A stretch of 64,000 bases of DNA, taken from an uncultured Lachnospiraceae bacterium. GTDB lineage: Bacteria; Bacillota; Clostridia; Lachnospirales; Lachnospiraceae. This document shows positions 56,000 to 64,000 of this stretch, one piece after another. The position numbers and the translations under genes were made by a program. Below the pieces are notes generated by a model that saw only the letters and a program-made list of their open reading frames with translations, was not told the DNA's origin and did not search any database. The stretch covers positions 10,488-74,487 of the forward strand of contig CAJUQJ010000015.1 of assembly GCA_910588215.1 (NCBI GenBank), read 5' to 3'. Position 1 is the stretch's first letter. Each line of letters opens with the position of its first letter.

Positions 56000-56842
56000 T
56001 CAGTGCAGTTTATATTCTCCGGTGCGGATTGCAGCAATCACGCCACCGTCAATTAAAAGGTCTGTACCTGTGATAAATTTTGCATGTTCTCCCAGCAAAA
56101 ATGCCCCAGCTTCTGCAATCTCCTCCGATGTGCCCGTCCTCATCGCAGCAGATGCATCAATCATCTGCTGATAGTTGTCGCCTGCTGCCGCAAACTCATC
56201 ATATGCAAGGGGCGTTACGATCACGCCCGGACTGATCGTATTGATACGCGCCCTGTGCTCTTTCCATGTTGTTGCAGCGGCTTTCTGTGCCTGCAGATGG
56301 TTTACCCGTTTTGCAATCATGTAAGCCAGCCCTGAATTCGTTGCTGTTTCTTTAATGAATGGAACATCCAGCAGTTTCTCCGTAGGTGTCTTTAAGATTT
56401 CCAGTTCCACCTCATTGGGAATCGGACACATATATCCTGTCTGACTGGATATGATAAGCCCTGCCCCTCCCTTTGCCATAACTTCACCAAACGCATCCAC
56501 CGCATATCCGGTTCCCACCATATCAAGGTTCAGGATATGTTCCGGGCTTGCCTGATTGGGGGATGCCCCTGCTGTGTCAATAAAATACATTACATTTCCA
56601 AGGGATGCCGCTTTTTTTGCAAATGCCTCTACGGAATCTTTCTTAAATGCATCCACAATACAGGTTTCCACATCATACCCTCCGTACTTAAAATCATTGG
56701 ACACTTTTTCAAGATTTTTCTCACTGATGTCACCTAACAGGATTTTCTTTCCTGCCGCAATCCTCCTGACAATCGCGCATCCCATACTGCCTGCCCCAAG
56801 TAAGGCAATCACATCCTTATTTTCATTACGGTCAAAAATCAT
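56000..56842 (-). CDS. Short-chain dehydrogenase/reductase
   Basis: 280 residues. Nucleotide-binding turn ALLGAGSMGCAIVRRI, Ser-Gln in LIISSQTGYMCP, catalytic Tyr-x3-Lys in LAYMIAKRVNH, and NTISPGVIVTPLAYDEF, all classical SDR. A long region between the Ser and the Tyr (about 55 residues) is unlike the compact core and may form a substrate lid. GGAGG precedes the ATG; 6 bp after the flavodoxin stop, so tightly coupled. Confidence 0.92.
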   Translation of the reverse strand: MIFDRNENKDVIALLGAGSMGCAIVRRIAAGKKILLGDISEKNLEKVSNDFKYGGYDVETCIVDAFKKDSVEAFAKKAASLGNVMYFIDTAGASPNQASPEHILNLDMVGTGYAVDAFGEVMAKGGAGLIISSQTGYMCPIPNEVELEILKTPTEKLLDVPFIKETATNSGLAYMIAKRVNHLQAQKAAATTWKEHRARINTISPGVIVTPLAYDEFAAAGDNYQQMIDASAAMRTGTSEEIAEAGAFLLGEHAKFITGTDLLIDGGVIAAIRTGEYKLH

Positions 56843-56848
56843 TCTCTT

Positions 56849-57373
56849 TTACCTCCTTACTTTAGTTTTTGCCCACTCAGTAATTTTTTCTTCCGAATTT
56901 CCAACCTGTGAACCAATGAACGCTCCACCACTGTCTATATCCGCACCTATACAGATTTTCTCAATATCCGCAACACTGTTGCCAAGCCCGCTGCCCTCAC
57001 TGGTACAGAATGGAATGATACGTTTTCCGCTCCAGTCAAAATGCTCCAGAAAGGTGACAACCGCCATTGGCATAGTATTCCACCAGTTTGGAAACCCCAG
57101 GAAAACGGTGTCATATTCATCAAAATTATCCGGGTAGCCCTTAACCTCTACTCTAGTACCAGCTTCCAGTTCCTCTTTAGCCTCGTAAATCATCTTCATA
57201 TGGTCTTTGATGTATGCTTTAACTGTTTCGATTTCAAAAAGAGCGCCGCCTGTCACTTTCTGAATAAACTCTGCTGCAACAGCTGTGTTGCCCTTTTCCA
57301 GATTCACGATTTTCATACCGGGAGCAATCGTTTCACCTTTTAAAGAAAAATATGCAATTAATATATTTGCCAT
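56849..57373 (-). CDS. Flavodoxin-like protein
   Basis: 174 residues. N-terminal ILIAYFSLKGET for the FMN phosphate loop (long insertion with GMKIVNLEKGNT), and VFLGFPNWWNTMPMAV for the isoalloxazine loop. Flavodoxin_4-type; carries electrons between the cluster reductases or acts as quinone/nitro-reductase. GGAGG precedes the ATG. Paralogue of the next gene upstream. Confidence 0.9.
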   Translation of the reverse strand: MANILIAYFSLKGETIAPGMKIVNLEKGNTAVAAEFIQKVTGGALFEIETVKAYIKDHMKMIYEAKEELEAGTRVEVKGYPDNFDEYDTVFLGFPNWWNTMPMAVVTFLEHFDWSGKRIIPFCTSEGSGLGNSVADIEKICIGADIDSGGAFIGSQVGNSEEKITEWAKTKVRR

Positions 57374-57428
57374 AGTACACCTCCTAACCGCATGTCTTTT
57401 CTGTACTAAAAACTATACCGTTTTCACC

Positions 57429-57953
57429 TCACAATAAAATACCGAGTTTTTTTACCCATTTTTCAAGTGCCTTATCACTTTTCCCTGCGTCATCTCCATG
57501 TATAGCCAGCCCCTCTTTGATAACTGCGCCTGGACACAACCGGGCAATATCCTTCAACGAATCAGAAAAACCGCTGCCCCCATGGGTAATAAGCGGGCAT
57601 ATCGTCTTGCCGGAAAAATCATAGCTTTCCAGGAAGGTAAACAGCGCCATTGGCATTGTAGTCCACCAATTAGGAAAGGCCAGAATGATTGTTCCATACT
57701 CCTCCATATTTTCAACCTTTGCTGTTAATGCAGGGCGGACGTTTTCCTCAAATTCCTTTTTCGCTATATCAATTTTCTTCATATGGTCATCCGGGTACTT
57801 TTTCACGGTATCAATATAAAACAGATTACTGTCAACCAGCTTATGCAGTTTTTTTGCTACCACTTCCGTGTTCCCAACCTCTAAGTACCCAATGCCGCCA
57901 TGTGTATAATTCTGTCCGGCATGGGAAAAATATGCAATCAATACTTTTGCCAT
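57429..57953 (-). CDS. Flavodoxin-like protein (second copy)
   Basis: 174 residues, same build as the gene at 56849: VLIAYFSHAGQNY at the phosphate loop and ILAFPNWWTTMPMALFTFLE at the flavin loop, GSGFSDSLKDI later. AGAGGAG precedes the ATG. The two share the whole layout but differ over most positions, so the duplication is old. Confidence 0.9.
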   Translation of the reverse strand: MAKVLIAYFSHAGQNYTHGGIGYLEVGNTEVVAKKLHKLVDSNLFYIDTVKKYPDDHMKKIDIAKKEFEENVRPALTAKVENMEEYGTIILAFPNWWTTMPMALFTFLESYDFSGKTICPLITHGGSGFSDSLKDIARLCPGAVIKEGLAIHGDDAGKSDKALEKWVKKLGILL

Positions 57954-58041
57954 TATGTTCTCCTCTTCTCTCTTAGAGATTTTTTTATTGCCTCACAGCA
58001 CTTGCGCACTTTCCCAGCTCATGCCTATCAGAAATCTTCCT

Positions 58042-58638
58042 TTAGCGTTTCGGATTGTTGATGGATATCCAGCTTCCCTCCTGCTTTTCAAACCAGTGCG
58101 TCCCACCCATCCGATAGGTTCCCATTGCGCCATAAGCATTGGCATTCAGTACCGATGTGTAAGTGACAGAAGCCATGTCGCCATCCACTTCCACCACCGG
58201 GCTGTCAATGCCGATGGTAAAATACCGCAGGCTGCCATTTTCTATGTCAGCAAAATACTCTTCCCTTGTCTGCTGCCTGCCGTTCATGTGCGTGAAGACC
58301 GCATCCTCAGATACGATCTCCCTCAGTGTATCTGTGTCCGCCTCCGTCATGGCCTGACAATACCTTGCCTGTTGATAAAGGACAGAAAGCTGATTGTCAC
58401 TCATTTCAGACAGATCCGTCCCAATAAGTTCCACATTTGTAAAAATGGAAAAATCATATTCCGCCATAATATCTGCTCCTTCCTCCACTAGGGAAGATTC
58501 ATCTTCCGATAAATCCTGAATGCTGTCTGTTGTCTGCGGGGAATTATCCGATGCCGGTATTTCTTTTCTCCCACAAGCGGCAAGAAACATCGTCAGTACA
58601 AGCAGTACAATGAAAACAGTCTTCTTTTTCATGGGCAT
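58042..58638 (-). CDS. NTF2-like lipoprotein
   Basis: 198 residues. Signal peptide with lipobox LAACGR (Cys22), acidic linker, then an NTF2/SnoaL-like cone domain (about 80-195): ARYCQAMTEADTDTLREIVS, THMNGRQQTREEYFADIENG, GTHWFEKQEGSWIS. Such domains bind small hydrophobic ligands or act as hydratases or isomerases. GGAG is 5 bp before the ATG; a second ATG 6 bp on is possible. It lies inside the redox cluster. Confidence 0.82.
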   Translation of the reverse strand: MPMKKKTVFIVLLVLTMFLAACGRKEIPASDNSPQTTDSIQDLSEDESSLVEEGADIMAEYDFSIFTNVELIGTDLSEMSDNQLSVLYQQARYCQAMTEADTDTLREIVSEDAVFTHMNGRQQTREEYFADIENGSLRYFTIGIDSPVVEVDGDMASVTYTSVLNANAYGAMGTYRMGGTHWFEKQEGSWISINNPKR

Positions 58639-58653
58639 TTCTTCTCCATGCGC

Positions 58654-58961
58654 TTACTCAATATACCCAAGACCACGGAGCCAGTCTGTCACTGCGCTTT
58701 CCGCCGAATCACGTTCATTTTGCGCTGTCCGGCCACGCACTGCAAAGCCATCTTCCACAGTTGCTCCCTCACAAAGTTTCTCAACAGTTCCCTGCGTCCC
58801 GGATAATCCGCTTCCCGCATGGGTACAGAAAGGGATAACTGTCTTTCCTGAAAAATCATAGCTTTCCAGGAAAACTGTGACTATCGCAGGTAAATCTCCC
58901 CACCAGCAAAGCCGATAAAGATTACCGAATAGTCATCCATATTGTCAACAGTTCCGGCATA
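58654..58961 (-). pseudogene. Flavodoxin fragment with frameshift
   Basis: Starts in mid-protein at YAGTVDNMDDYSVIFIGF, then needs a one-base shift to continue WWGDLPAIVTVFLESYDFSG and on through CTHAGSGLSGTQGTVEKLCE to LRGLGYIE and TAA. The FMN-phosphate half is absent, replaced by the FMN-reductase fragment upstream. So three flavodoxin genes were once present here. Confidence 0.8.
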
Positions 58962-59311
58962 TGCCCCCAAAGGAAATATTTATTGATCTGGTCAAGGGCG
59001 GCTGTCGTACCTGCCCGCCTTGCTGAAACCACTGCTGCCGCAGGCTTTAAGTAAAAGCGGTTTTTCCCAGAATGCAGGTCGACAAAGAATGCCGCCCCAT
59101 AAAAGAGGTCAATGCCCCTGTCCTCAAATACACAGCATCCCTTTTCCTCGCATTTACCGCAGTCCACACAGCTATACAACGGTTTATTTCCAATCCAGAA
59201 AATATCTGGCTGAATGTCTTCTTTTGCAAAAGTATCGGCAATTTCAGAAAGAACTGTATAGGTACAGCCATTTTCATGGGGACTGCCGTTTACAAGAATT
59301 ACTTTCATCAT
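58960..59311 (-). pseudogene. NAD(P)H-dependent FMN reductase-like, N-terminal fragment with internal loss
   Basis: Begins intact with GGAAG and MMKVILVNGSPHENGCTYTV, and the Cys motif YSCVDCGKCEEKGCCVFEDR, then about 30 residues expected for the flavin loop are missing before SGKNRFYLKPAAAVVSARRA, GTTAALDQINKYF. It then runs into flavodoxin sequence in another frame and stops at 58922. Not functional as read. Confidence 0.8.
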
Positions 59312-59340
59312 GACACTTCCAAATTCATAATTCTTATTTC

Positions 59341-60408
59341 TTAGTAAGAGGCAAACCGTTCATTCCGATTCAGCGCACTCATCCGCTCCATCTCATCATC
59401 TTTCAATTCAAAATCAAATATCTCATAATTCTCCTGAATATGGGCTTCGTTGCTTGAACCGGGGATTGCAATATTTCCCGCCTGCAGGTGCCAGCGCAGG
59501 ATGACCTGTGCGGAAGTCTTGCCATGATCCGCCGCTATCCCTGAAATGGTTTCGTCATTAAACAGTGTCTGCGTATTCCCGCGTCCTCCAAGGGGAAACC
59601 ATGATTCCATGACAGTTCCATACTGCTGCAGATGCTCTTTCATCTCCATGCTCTGATAGTATGGATGCGTTTCATTCTGGAGCAGGGCCGGTGTAATCGA
59701 TGTGGCATTTACAAGCCGGTCAAAATCTTCCGGCGTGTAATAGTTGGACAGTCCGATGGATCTCAGTTTACCGTCCTCCACTGCCTTTTCCATCGCCTGA
59801 TATGCCTCCACATCACTTCCCGGAGCTGAATGGTGCAGGATCATCAGATCAATATAATTAAGCCCCAGCCTTTCGAGGGATGCGTCAATGGCCGCCGCAC
59901 CATTTCCATAATCATCCGTCCACATCTTTGTCGTGACAAAGACTTCCTCCCTTGTCACAAAGCCTTCATCAATCGCCCGCTGGATTCCCTTTCCAACGCC
60001 AGACTCATTTCCATAAATCCTTGCCGTGTCAATCAAACGATAACCGTCACGCAATGCCCAATATACAGAATCCTCCGCCTCGCTCTGTGACAGACGGAAG
60101 GTTCCAATCCCAAGGATGGGCATTTCGTACCCGCTGTTCAGCATTACTGTTCCCGCTTCCAGATCAAACACCTGCCCTTCTGATGCTTCGACATTTGACC
60201 GTTCATTCTGTATTCCGCCATCCGCTTCCTGCACTGTTTCATCTTTCACATTTTCTTCCGGCTCATTTGTCCGGCTGTCATCCTGTACCCCATCTGCCGT
60301 GCTTTCAACCACATGATCCGTCCGGTTATCATCTTCCTGCCCGCAGGCGCTTATAGCAAAACAAAGTACGAGGAAAAGCAAGATCATACTGATTCGTTTC
60401 ATTTTCAT
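59341..60408 (-). CDS. Aldo/keto reductase predicted to be a surface lipoprotein
   Basis: 355 residues from MKMKRISMILLFLVLC (GGAGGT just before the ATG). Lipobox AISACGQ with Cys22, a 60-residue Asp/Glu-rich linker, then a full AKR barrel of the 2,5-diketogluconate-reductase type: GIGTFRLSQSEAEDSVYWAL, DTARIYGNESGVGKGIQ, FVTTKMWT, LMILHHSAPG, GLSNYYTPEDF, IPGSSNEAHIQEN. The tetrad Asp, Tyr, Lys, His is visible. Reductases of this kind need NADPH and are normally cytoplasmic, so export is odd; it may use another cofactor or the anchor prediction may be wrong. Confidence 0.85.
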   Translation of the reverse strand: MKMKRISMILLFLVLCFAISACGQEDDNRTDHVVESTADGVQDDSRTNEPEENVKDETVQEADGGIQNERSNVEASEGQVFDLEAGTVMLNSGYEMPILGIGTFRLSQSEAEDSVYWALRDGYRLIDTARIYGNESGVGKGIQRAIDEGFVTREEVFVTTKMWTDDYGNGAAAIDASLERLGLNYIDLMILHHSAPGSDVEAYQAMEKAVEDGKLRSIGLSNYYTPEDFDRLVNATSITPALLQNETHPYYQSMEMKEHLQQYGTVMESWFPLGGRGNTQTLFNDETISGIAADHGKTSAQVILRWHLQAGNIAIPGSSNEAHIQENYEIFDFELKDDEMERMSALNRNERFASY

Positions 60409-60418
60409 ACACCTCCAA

Positions 60419-61387
60419 TCAGCCACGCCCCATGCCAACAATATCCATGTGCGACAAAGCTTCTTCTATTTCCCGCATCTCTGTTTCTGTCAATTCCACT
60501 GTCACAGCGTCAAAATTCTCTTTTACCCTGTCTTTCTTCGTTGTCCCCGGTATCGGAACCAAATATGGTTTTTTTGTAATTTCCCATGCCAGGGCAATCT
60601 GTGCCGGCGTTGCCTGTTTCCTGTCTGCAAAATCCAGGATCAGTTCCATAAGGTCCAGGTTTGCATCAATCCCTTCCTTCTGAAACAAATTTATGTCTGC
60701 ACGCCAGTCTCCCTCCCTGTATTTTGTTCCCACACTATATCTGTTACTGAGATATCCTTTAGCAAGCGGGCAGGCTGATACATAAGTGATCCCAAGTTCT
60801 TCGCAGAGCGGAAAATATGTTTCTTCATCATTTCTTGCCACAAAAGAATACATATTTTCAACTGCAGAAATTTTGCATACTCTGTGTGCCCTCCGGATAT
60901 ATTCCACCGGCGCAAAGGAAACGCCCCATGCCCGTATCTTCCCGGCCTTTATCAGTTCCGCCATTGTTTCCGCCACTTCCTCCGGCTCCGTTTTGGGATC
61001 GATACGGTGCTGGTAATACAGGTCAATATAATCCGTCCCAAGCCTTTTCAGGGATGCATCCACCTGCTCCAGGATAGATTCATGGCTGCTGCTTAAGGCT
61101 TCCGCATTCCCTGCAAAAAAAGATTCATCCACAATGCCAAACTTCGTGGCAATGACCGTTTCATTGCGGAAAGGAGCAACCGCTTTTCCAAGATACCTTT
61201 CATTCGCCTCCCCATAAATCGGTGCAGTATCAAAAAAAGTATATCCTACCTCATGGGCATACTGCATAAGCGACACCATATCCTCTTCCGCCTCCACCAC
61301 ACCATAGGAGTGGGTCTGGCCCATGCAGCCATATCCGATTGCAGCTATCTCAATTTCTGTCTGCCCAAGTTTTCTTGTCTTTTCCAT
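60419..61387 (-). CDS. Aldo/keto reductase
   Basis: 322 residues from MEKTRKLGQTEIEIAAIGYG (ATG at 61387, GAGAGG upstream; the frame opens with a GTG 9 bp earlier). Catalytic region YTFFDTAPIYGEANERYLG, Lys in TVIATKFG, His in DLYYQHRIDP, NADP loop VPIPGTTKKDRVKENF. Full AKR11-like set. 10 bp before the lipoprotein AKR start. Confidence 0.93.
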   Translation of the reverse strand: MEKTRKLGQTEIEIAAIGYGCMGQTHSYGVVEAEEDMVSLMQYAHEVGYTFFDTAPIYGEANERYLGKAVAPFRNETVIATKFGIVDESFFAGNAEALSSSHESILEQVDASLKRLGTDYIDLYYQHRIDPKTEPEEVAETMAELIKAGKIRAWGVSFAPVEYIRRAHRVCKISAVENMYSFVARNDEETYFPLCEELGITYVSACPLAKGYLSNRYSVGTKYREGDWRADINLFQKEGIDANLDLMELILDFADRKQATPAQIALAWEITKKPYLVPIPGTTKKDRVKENFDAVTVELTETEMREIEEALSHMDIVGMGRG

Positions 61388-61408
61388 TTCGACCACCTCT
61401 CATCCACA

Positions 61409-62521
61409 CTATTCCAATTCCCCTGCAACGGCCTCAAGATACTCACGGATAGGGAGATGCTGCGGGCAGCGTTTCTCACATTTTCCACATTTCAGGCAGT
61501 CCGACGCCTTTCCATGGGTCTGCGTCAGATTTCCATAATATGTCCTTGCCACCATCCCCTGGGGTCCGCCAAACCGTTTCAGATTGTTATAAACTGCAAA
61601 ATAATCCGGAATCGCTATTTTCTTCGGGCAGTCATCAATGCAATAGCGGCAGGCCGTACAGGGAATCGCAATGGAAGCCTTGATAATCTTTGTTGCCTGT
61701 TCCACAATTTTCTGCTCCTCTTCGTCCAGCGGCTGAAATTCTTTCATGTAGCTGATGTTATCCGCCATCTGCTCCTCATCGCTCATGCCGGACAGGACCA
61801 TCATGACATTGCCGGGGGATGCCGCAAACCGGATCGCCCAGGAAGCCACGGAGCTGTCCGGGCGGTAATCCTGATAGAGCTTCTCTGCCTCTTCCGGGAT
61901 ATTCACAAGGCTCCCTCCCTTGATGGGTTCCATCACAATCACCGGCTTGCGGTGCTTCGTCGCCACCTCATAACATTTGCGGGATTCTACCGTGGCGTCC
62001 TCCCAATCCAGATAGTTGAGCTGGATCTGTACATACTCCATCTCCGGATGTTTCGTCAGTATCTCATCCAGAAGTTCTGCCTTGTCATGGAAAGAGAGCC
62101 CGATATGCTTTACTTTCCCCTCCGCTTTTTTGCGCTGTACAAATTCAAATGCACGCCATTCCTCTGCCTGCTTAAAAGACGGCCCACCCAGGCCATGGAG
62201 CCAGTAGTAATCCATGTAGTCCACGCCAAGCCGCTCCAACTGGCTTTCAAAGAATCCTTCCATCTCTTCTGCATTCCGTATCATGAACAGGGACAGCTTA
62301 TCGGTAATCGTATAAGATGTCCTGGGATAACGCTTCGCCACTGCTTCCCTGAAAGCCACCTCACTGTTCCCCCGATAGTAGGGAGCCGCCGTGTCAAAGT
62401 AAGTAAAGCCGTTTTCCATAAAGGCATCCGCCATCTTTTTGACCTTTTCAATGTCTACGCTGCCATAATCATCCTTGCTGATCTGCGGAAGCCGCATCAG
62501 ACCAAAACCCAATTTTTTCAT
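61409..62521 (-). CDS. Aldo/keto reductase with C-terminal two-cluster ferredoxin domain
   Basis: 370 residues. N-terminal barrel MKKLGFGLMRLPQISKDDYG, YFDTAAPYY, YYWLHGLGGPS, VIVMEPIKGGSLV, then ferredoxin motifs CTACRYCIDDCPKK and CLKCGKCEKRCPQHLP for two [4Fe-4S] clusters. Such fusions can pass electrons from ferredoxin to the carbonyl substrate, by family inference. First gene of the cluster and directly divergent from lysR, so probably its main target. The intact sister of the truncated copy at 53546. Confidence 0.93.
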   Translation of the reverse strand: MKKLGFGLMRLPQISKDDYGSVDIEKVKKMADAFMENGFTYFDTAAPYYRGNSEVAFREAVAKRYPRTSYTITDKLSLFMIRNAEEMEGFFESQLERLGVDYMDYYWLHGLGGPSFKQAEEWRAFEFVQRKKAEGKVKHIGLSFHDKAELLDEILTKHPEMEYVQIQLNYLDWEDATVESRKCYEVATKHRKPVIVMEPIKGGSLVNIPEEAEKLYQDYRPDSSVASWAIRFAASPGNVMMVLSGMSDEEQMADNISYMKEFQPLDEEEQKIVEQATKIIKASIAIPCTACRYCIDDCPKKIAIPDYFAVYNNLKRFGGPQGMVARTYYGNLTQTHGKASDCLKCGKCEKRCPQHLPIREYLEAVAGELE

Positions 62522-62612
62522 AAGTATTAACCTGCCTTTCTTTCCCTTAAGTAAAACACTCAGATATAAGCTTCACTTGTCATGTTCTACATAAATTTTA
62601 ACATCAGCCAGC

Positions 62613-62641
62613 TTGATTCTGAAGTATGGATATGTTATCAT
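62613..62641 (+). promoter_or_regulatory. Candidate lysR promoter
   Basis: TTGATT (62613-62618), 17-bp spacer, TATCAT (62636-62641), 35 bp before the LysR start. LysR proteins usually bind the space between themselves and the divergent gene. Confidence 0.55.
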
Positions 62642-62676
62642 GGCGTAAAGTCAAAACTTATCGCAAGGAGGCCGCC

Positions 62677-63600
62677 ATGTATAACCATCAGCTTGATACG
62701 TTCATCAGAGTTGCGGATTTGGGAAGCTTTGGAAAAGCTGCCGAAGCCATGTATATTTCATCTCCCGCCATTATCCAGCAGATCAATCTGCTGGAGGAAG
62801 GGTGCGGTTTCAAGCTGTTTGTCCGTTCCAACCATGGAGTGAAACTGACACCTGCGGGAAGATCCCTTTATGAAGATGCAAAAACACTGATCCGGCTGTC
62901 AGAGGACGCACTGAATAAGGCCCGGCTTCTTGCTGAATCCTCTGAATATACCGTGCGCATTGGGACTTCCTTACTTTATAAATGCAGGCTCATCCCCGAA
63001 ATATGGGCCTGGATCAGTGAGCAGCTTCCCGAATTGAAAATAGAGATCCTTCCCATGGCAGAATATCAAAACAAGGGCAGTTCTTTTTCGATGCTGGGGA
63101 TCAAGTATGATATGTGGGAGGGAATCTATGGAACGAGCGGCTGGAAAGGAATCTGCCGCTTTTTAGAACTGGCCCGCACCCCTGTCTGCTGTGCATTATC
63201 AAAAAACCACCGGTTTGCAAAGGCCAAAAAACTGACCCTGCAGGATCTGAATGGGGAATACCTGGTCATGCCAATCGAAGGCGTGTCAGAGGAACTCGAT
63301 GCTTTCCGCAGTGAAATAAGGCAGAACCATCCGACCATCCAGATCATTGATTCCGCTTATTATGGAGTTGATACTTTTACCATGTGTGAAGTCAATCCGT
63401 ATATTTTAATCACCCAGCCGGTGTACTCAGATATCCATACCAACCTTGTGACCATTCCTCTTGAAACGGAATACACACTGCCATATGGACTGATCTACGC
63501 CAACGAGCCTACTGCCGCAACACAAAAATTTATTACGGCAAGCAGGAAATTCTTAAAAACATGGAAAAACAGGGATAGCAAAATCTTTCTGCCCAACTAA
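62677..63600 (+). CDS. LysR family regulator of the redox cluster
   Basis: 307 residues from MYNHQLDTFIRVADLGSFGK (AAGGAGG before the ATG). Winged-helix N-terminus 1-60 with AAEAMYISSPAIIQQINLLE, then the co-inducer domain ending about 300. Such regulators of divergent reductase genes often sense the carbonyl or oxidative compound removed; the effector is not known. Confidence 0.93.
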   Translation: MYNHQLDTFIRVADLGSFGKAAEAMYISSPAIIQQINLLEEGCGFKLFVRSNHGVKLTPAGRSLYEDAKTLIRLSEDALNKARLLAESSEYTVRIGTSLLYKCRLIPEIWAWISEQLPELKIEILPMAEYQNKGSSFSMLGIKYDMWEGIYGTSGWKGICRFLELARTPVCCALSKNHRFAKAKKLTLQDLNGEYLVMPIEGVSEELDAFRSEIRQNHPTIQIIDSAYYGVDTFTMCEVNPYILITQPVYSDIHTNLVTIPLETEYTLPYGLIYANEPTAATQKFITASRKFLKTWKNRDSKIFLPN

Positions 63601-64000
63601 AAAATCAACAACTCTGGTCACTCTATTTTCCATAAAACGACCCCATACCAGATTTGTTTTGCCGGCAAGGGCTTTGCTGTCAGTGCAATGATTTAAGCAG
63701 TCGCAATCTCCAATATAAAATTTTATCGATAAGTTATAAGATTTAACGATTGCCTGCTATCGTTAAAAAGAGGTTCAAATCAGAAAACGGAGTTGCTCCC
63801 ACACACGGAAACAGGCTCAAAAAACGAAAAAATAAAACCGCCGAACCCGTGAAATGCCTCATTTTCAGGCATTTTCGCATTGTATCAATTTCGTTGTTGC
63901 GCTGTTCGCTTGCACCTGTGGAAATTTTTCTGATTTTATGCCATTATAACTCAACTTTCCCAGCACAAATTACCGAACATTGCCTGAATAAATATTGGCT
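63601..64000. other. 400 bp without gene, two hairpins
   Basis: Hairpin TTTAACGAT/ATCGTTAAA with 8-nt loop at 63742-63767 and AAATGCCT/AGGCATTT at 63852-63874, the second followed by a weak T-rich tail. The first could terminate lysR, but it is 140 bp past the stop. No open frame with a ribosome site. Confidence 0.6.

Noticed and set aside
61253..62530. 425-codon plus-strand frame opposite the ferredoxin-tailed AKR and its neighbour
   Set aside because: Runs antisense through two clear genes; long only because of codon bias in the real genes.
1..64000. tRNA, rRNA, riboswitch, T-box or CRISPR arrays
   Set aside because: Read for cloverleaf ends, known aptamer cores and regularly spaced repeats; none could be supported.

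Overview
The window looks like a chromosome segment of a gut-type Lachnospiraceae (Bacillota, Clostridia). The support is the block of DUF1385 (YqhQ)-prmC-prfA beside rpmE and rho, together with DUF4364, DUF4250, DUF975 and DUF5722 genes, Gram-positive lipoproteins, a CIRCE-controlled clpB, strong GGAGG ribosome sites and GPH-type sugar symporters. The genus cannot be fixed from the sequence alone. No rRNA, tRNA or CRISPR array was seen.

Positions 1-30.5 kb are ordinary chromosomal backbone. In order they hold the end of a type II secretion/competence-pilus operon, a transglutaminase-like lipoprotein, an AraC regulator, two base-excision glycosylases (nth, tag), a chemoreceptor, a 168-bp hairpin-forming element, prfA/prmC/yqhQ/rpmE/rho, malic enzyme, a radical SAM protein and DUF4364. 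After these come rarA with a membrane-anchored DUF5722 protein, a GNAT, a polysaccharide deacetylase, a two-component system, a DUF975 protein preceded by a run of eleven G, a corrinoid-activation-type ASKHA ferredoxin protein with a short DUF4250 gene, an S66 peptidase preceded by a 32-codon ORF, and clpB.

Positions 30.5-34.5 kb are a mobile-element boundary: the C-terminal half of a tyrosine integrase abuts a large serine recombinase, a DUF6870-like gene and an XRE regulator. The right end of this element was not found.

Positions 34.7-50.8 kb are a carbohydrate locus: two GPH symporters, GH106-like, GH43-like, GH2 and GH10 enzymes and a large alpha/beta-hydrolase, under TetR and AraC regulators. 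None of the enzymes has a signal peptide, so the picture is uptake of plant oligosaccharides, probably xylan-derived, followed by cytoplasmic breakdown. A 103-bp palindrome bounded by TA lies between the xylanase and a symporter.

Positions 50.8-63.6 kb hold a Gfo/Idh-VOC-VOC gene and then a long leftward cluster facing a LysR gene: aldo/keto reductases (one a predicted lipoprotein, two of the ferredoxin-tailed type), an SDR, flavodoxins and an NTF2-like lipoprotein, together a redox module. This stretch is scarred by several deletions that fuse halves of unrelated genes (about 52.82, 53.18, 54.6 and 58.95 kb). The last 400 bp have two hairpins and no gene.
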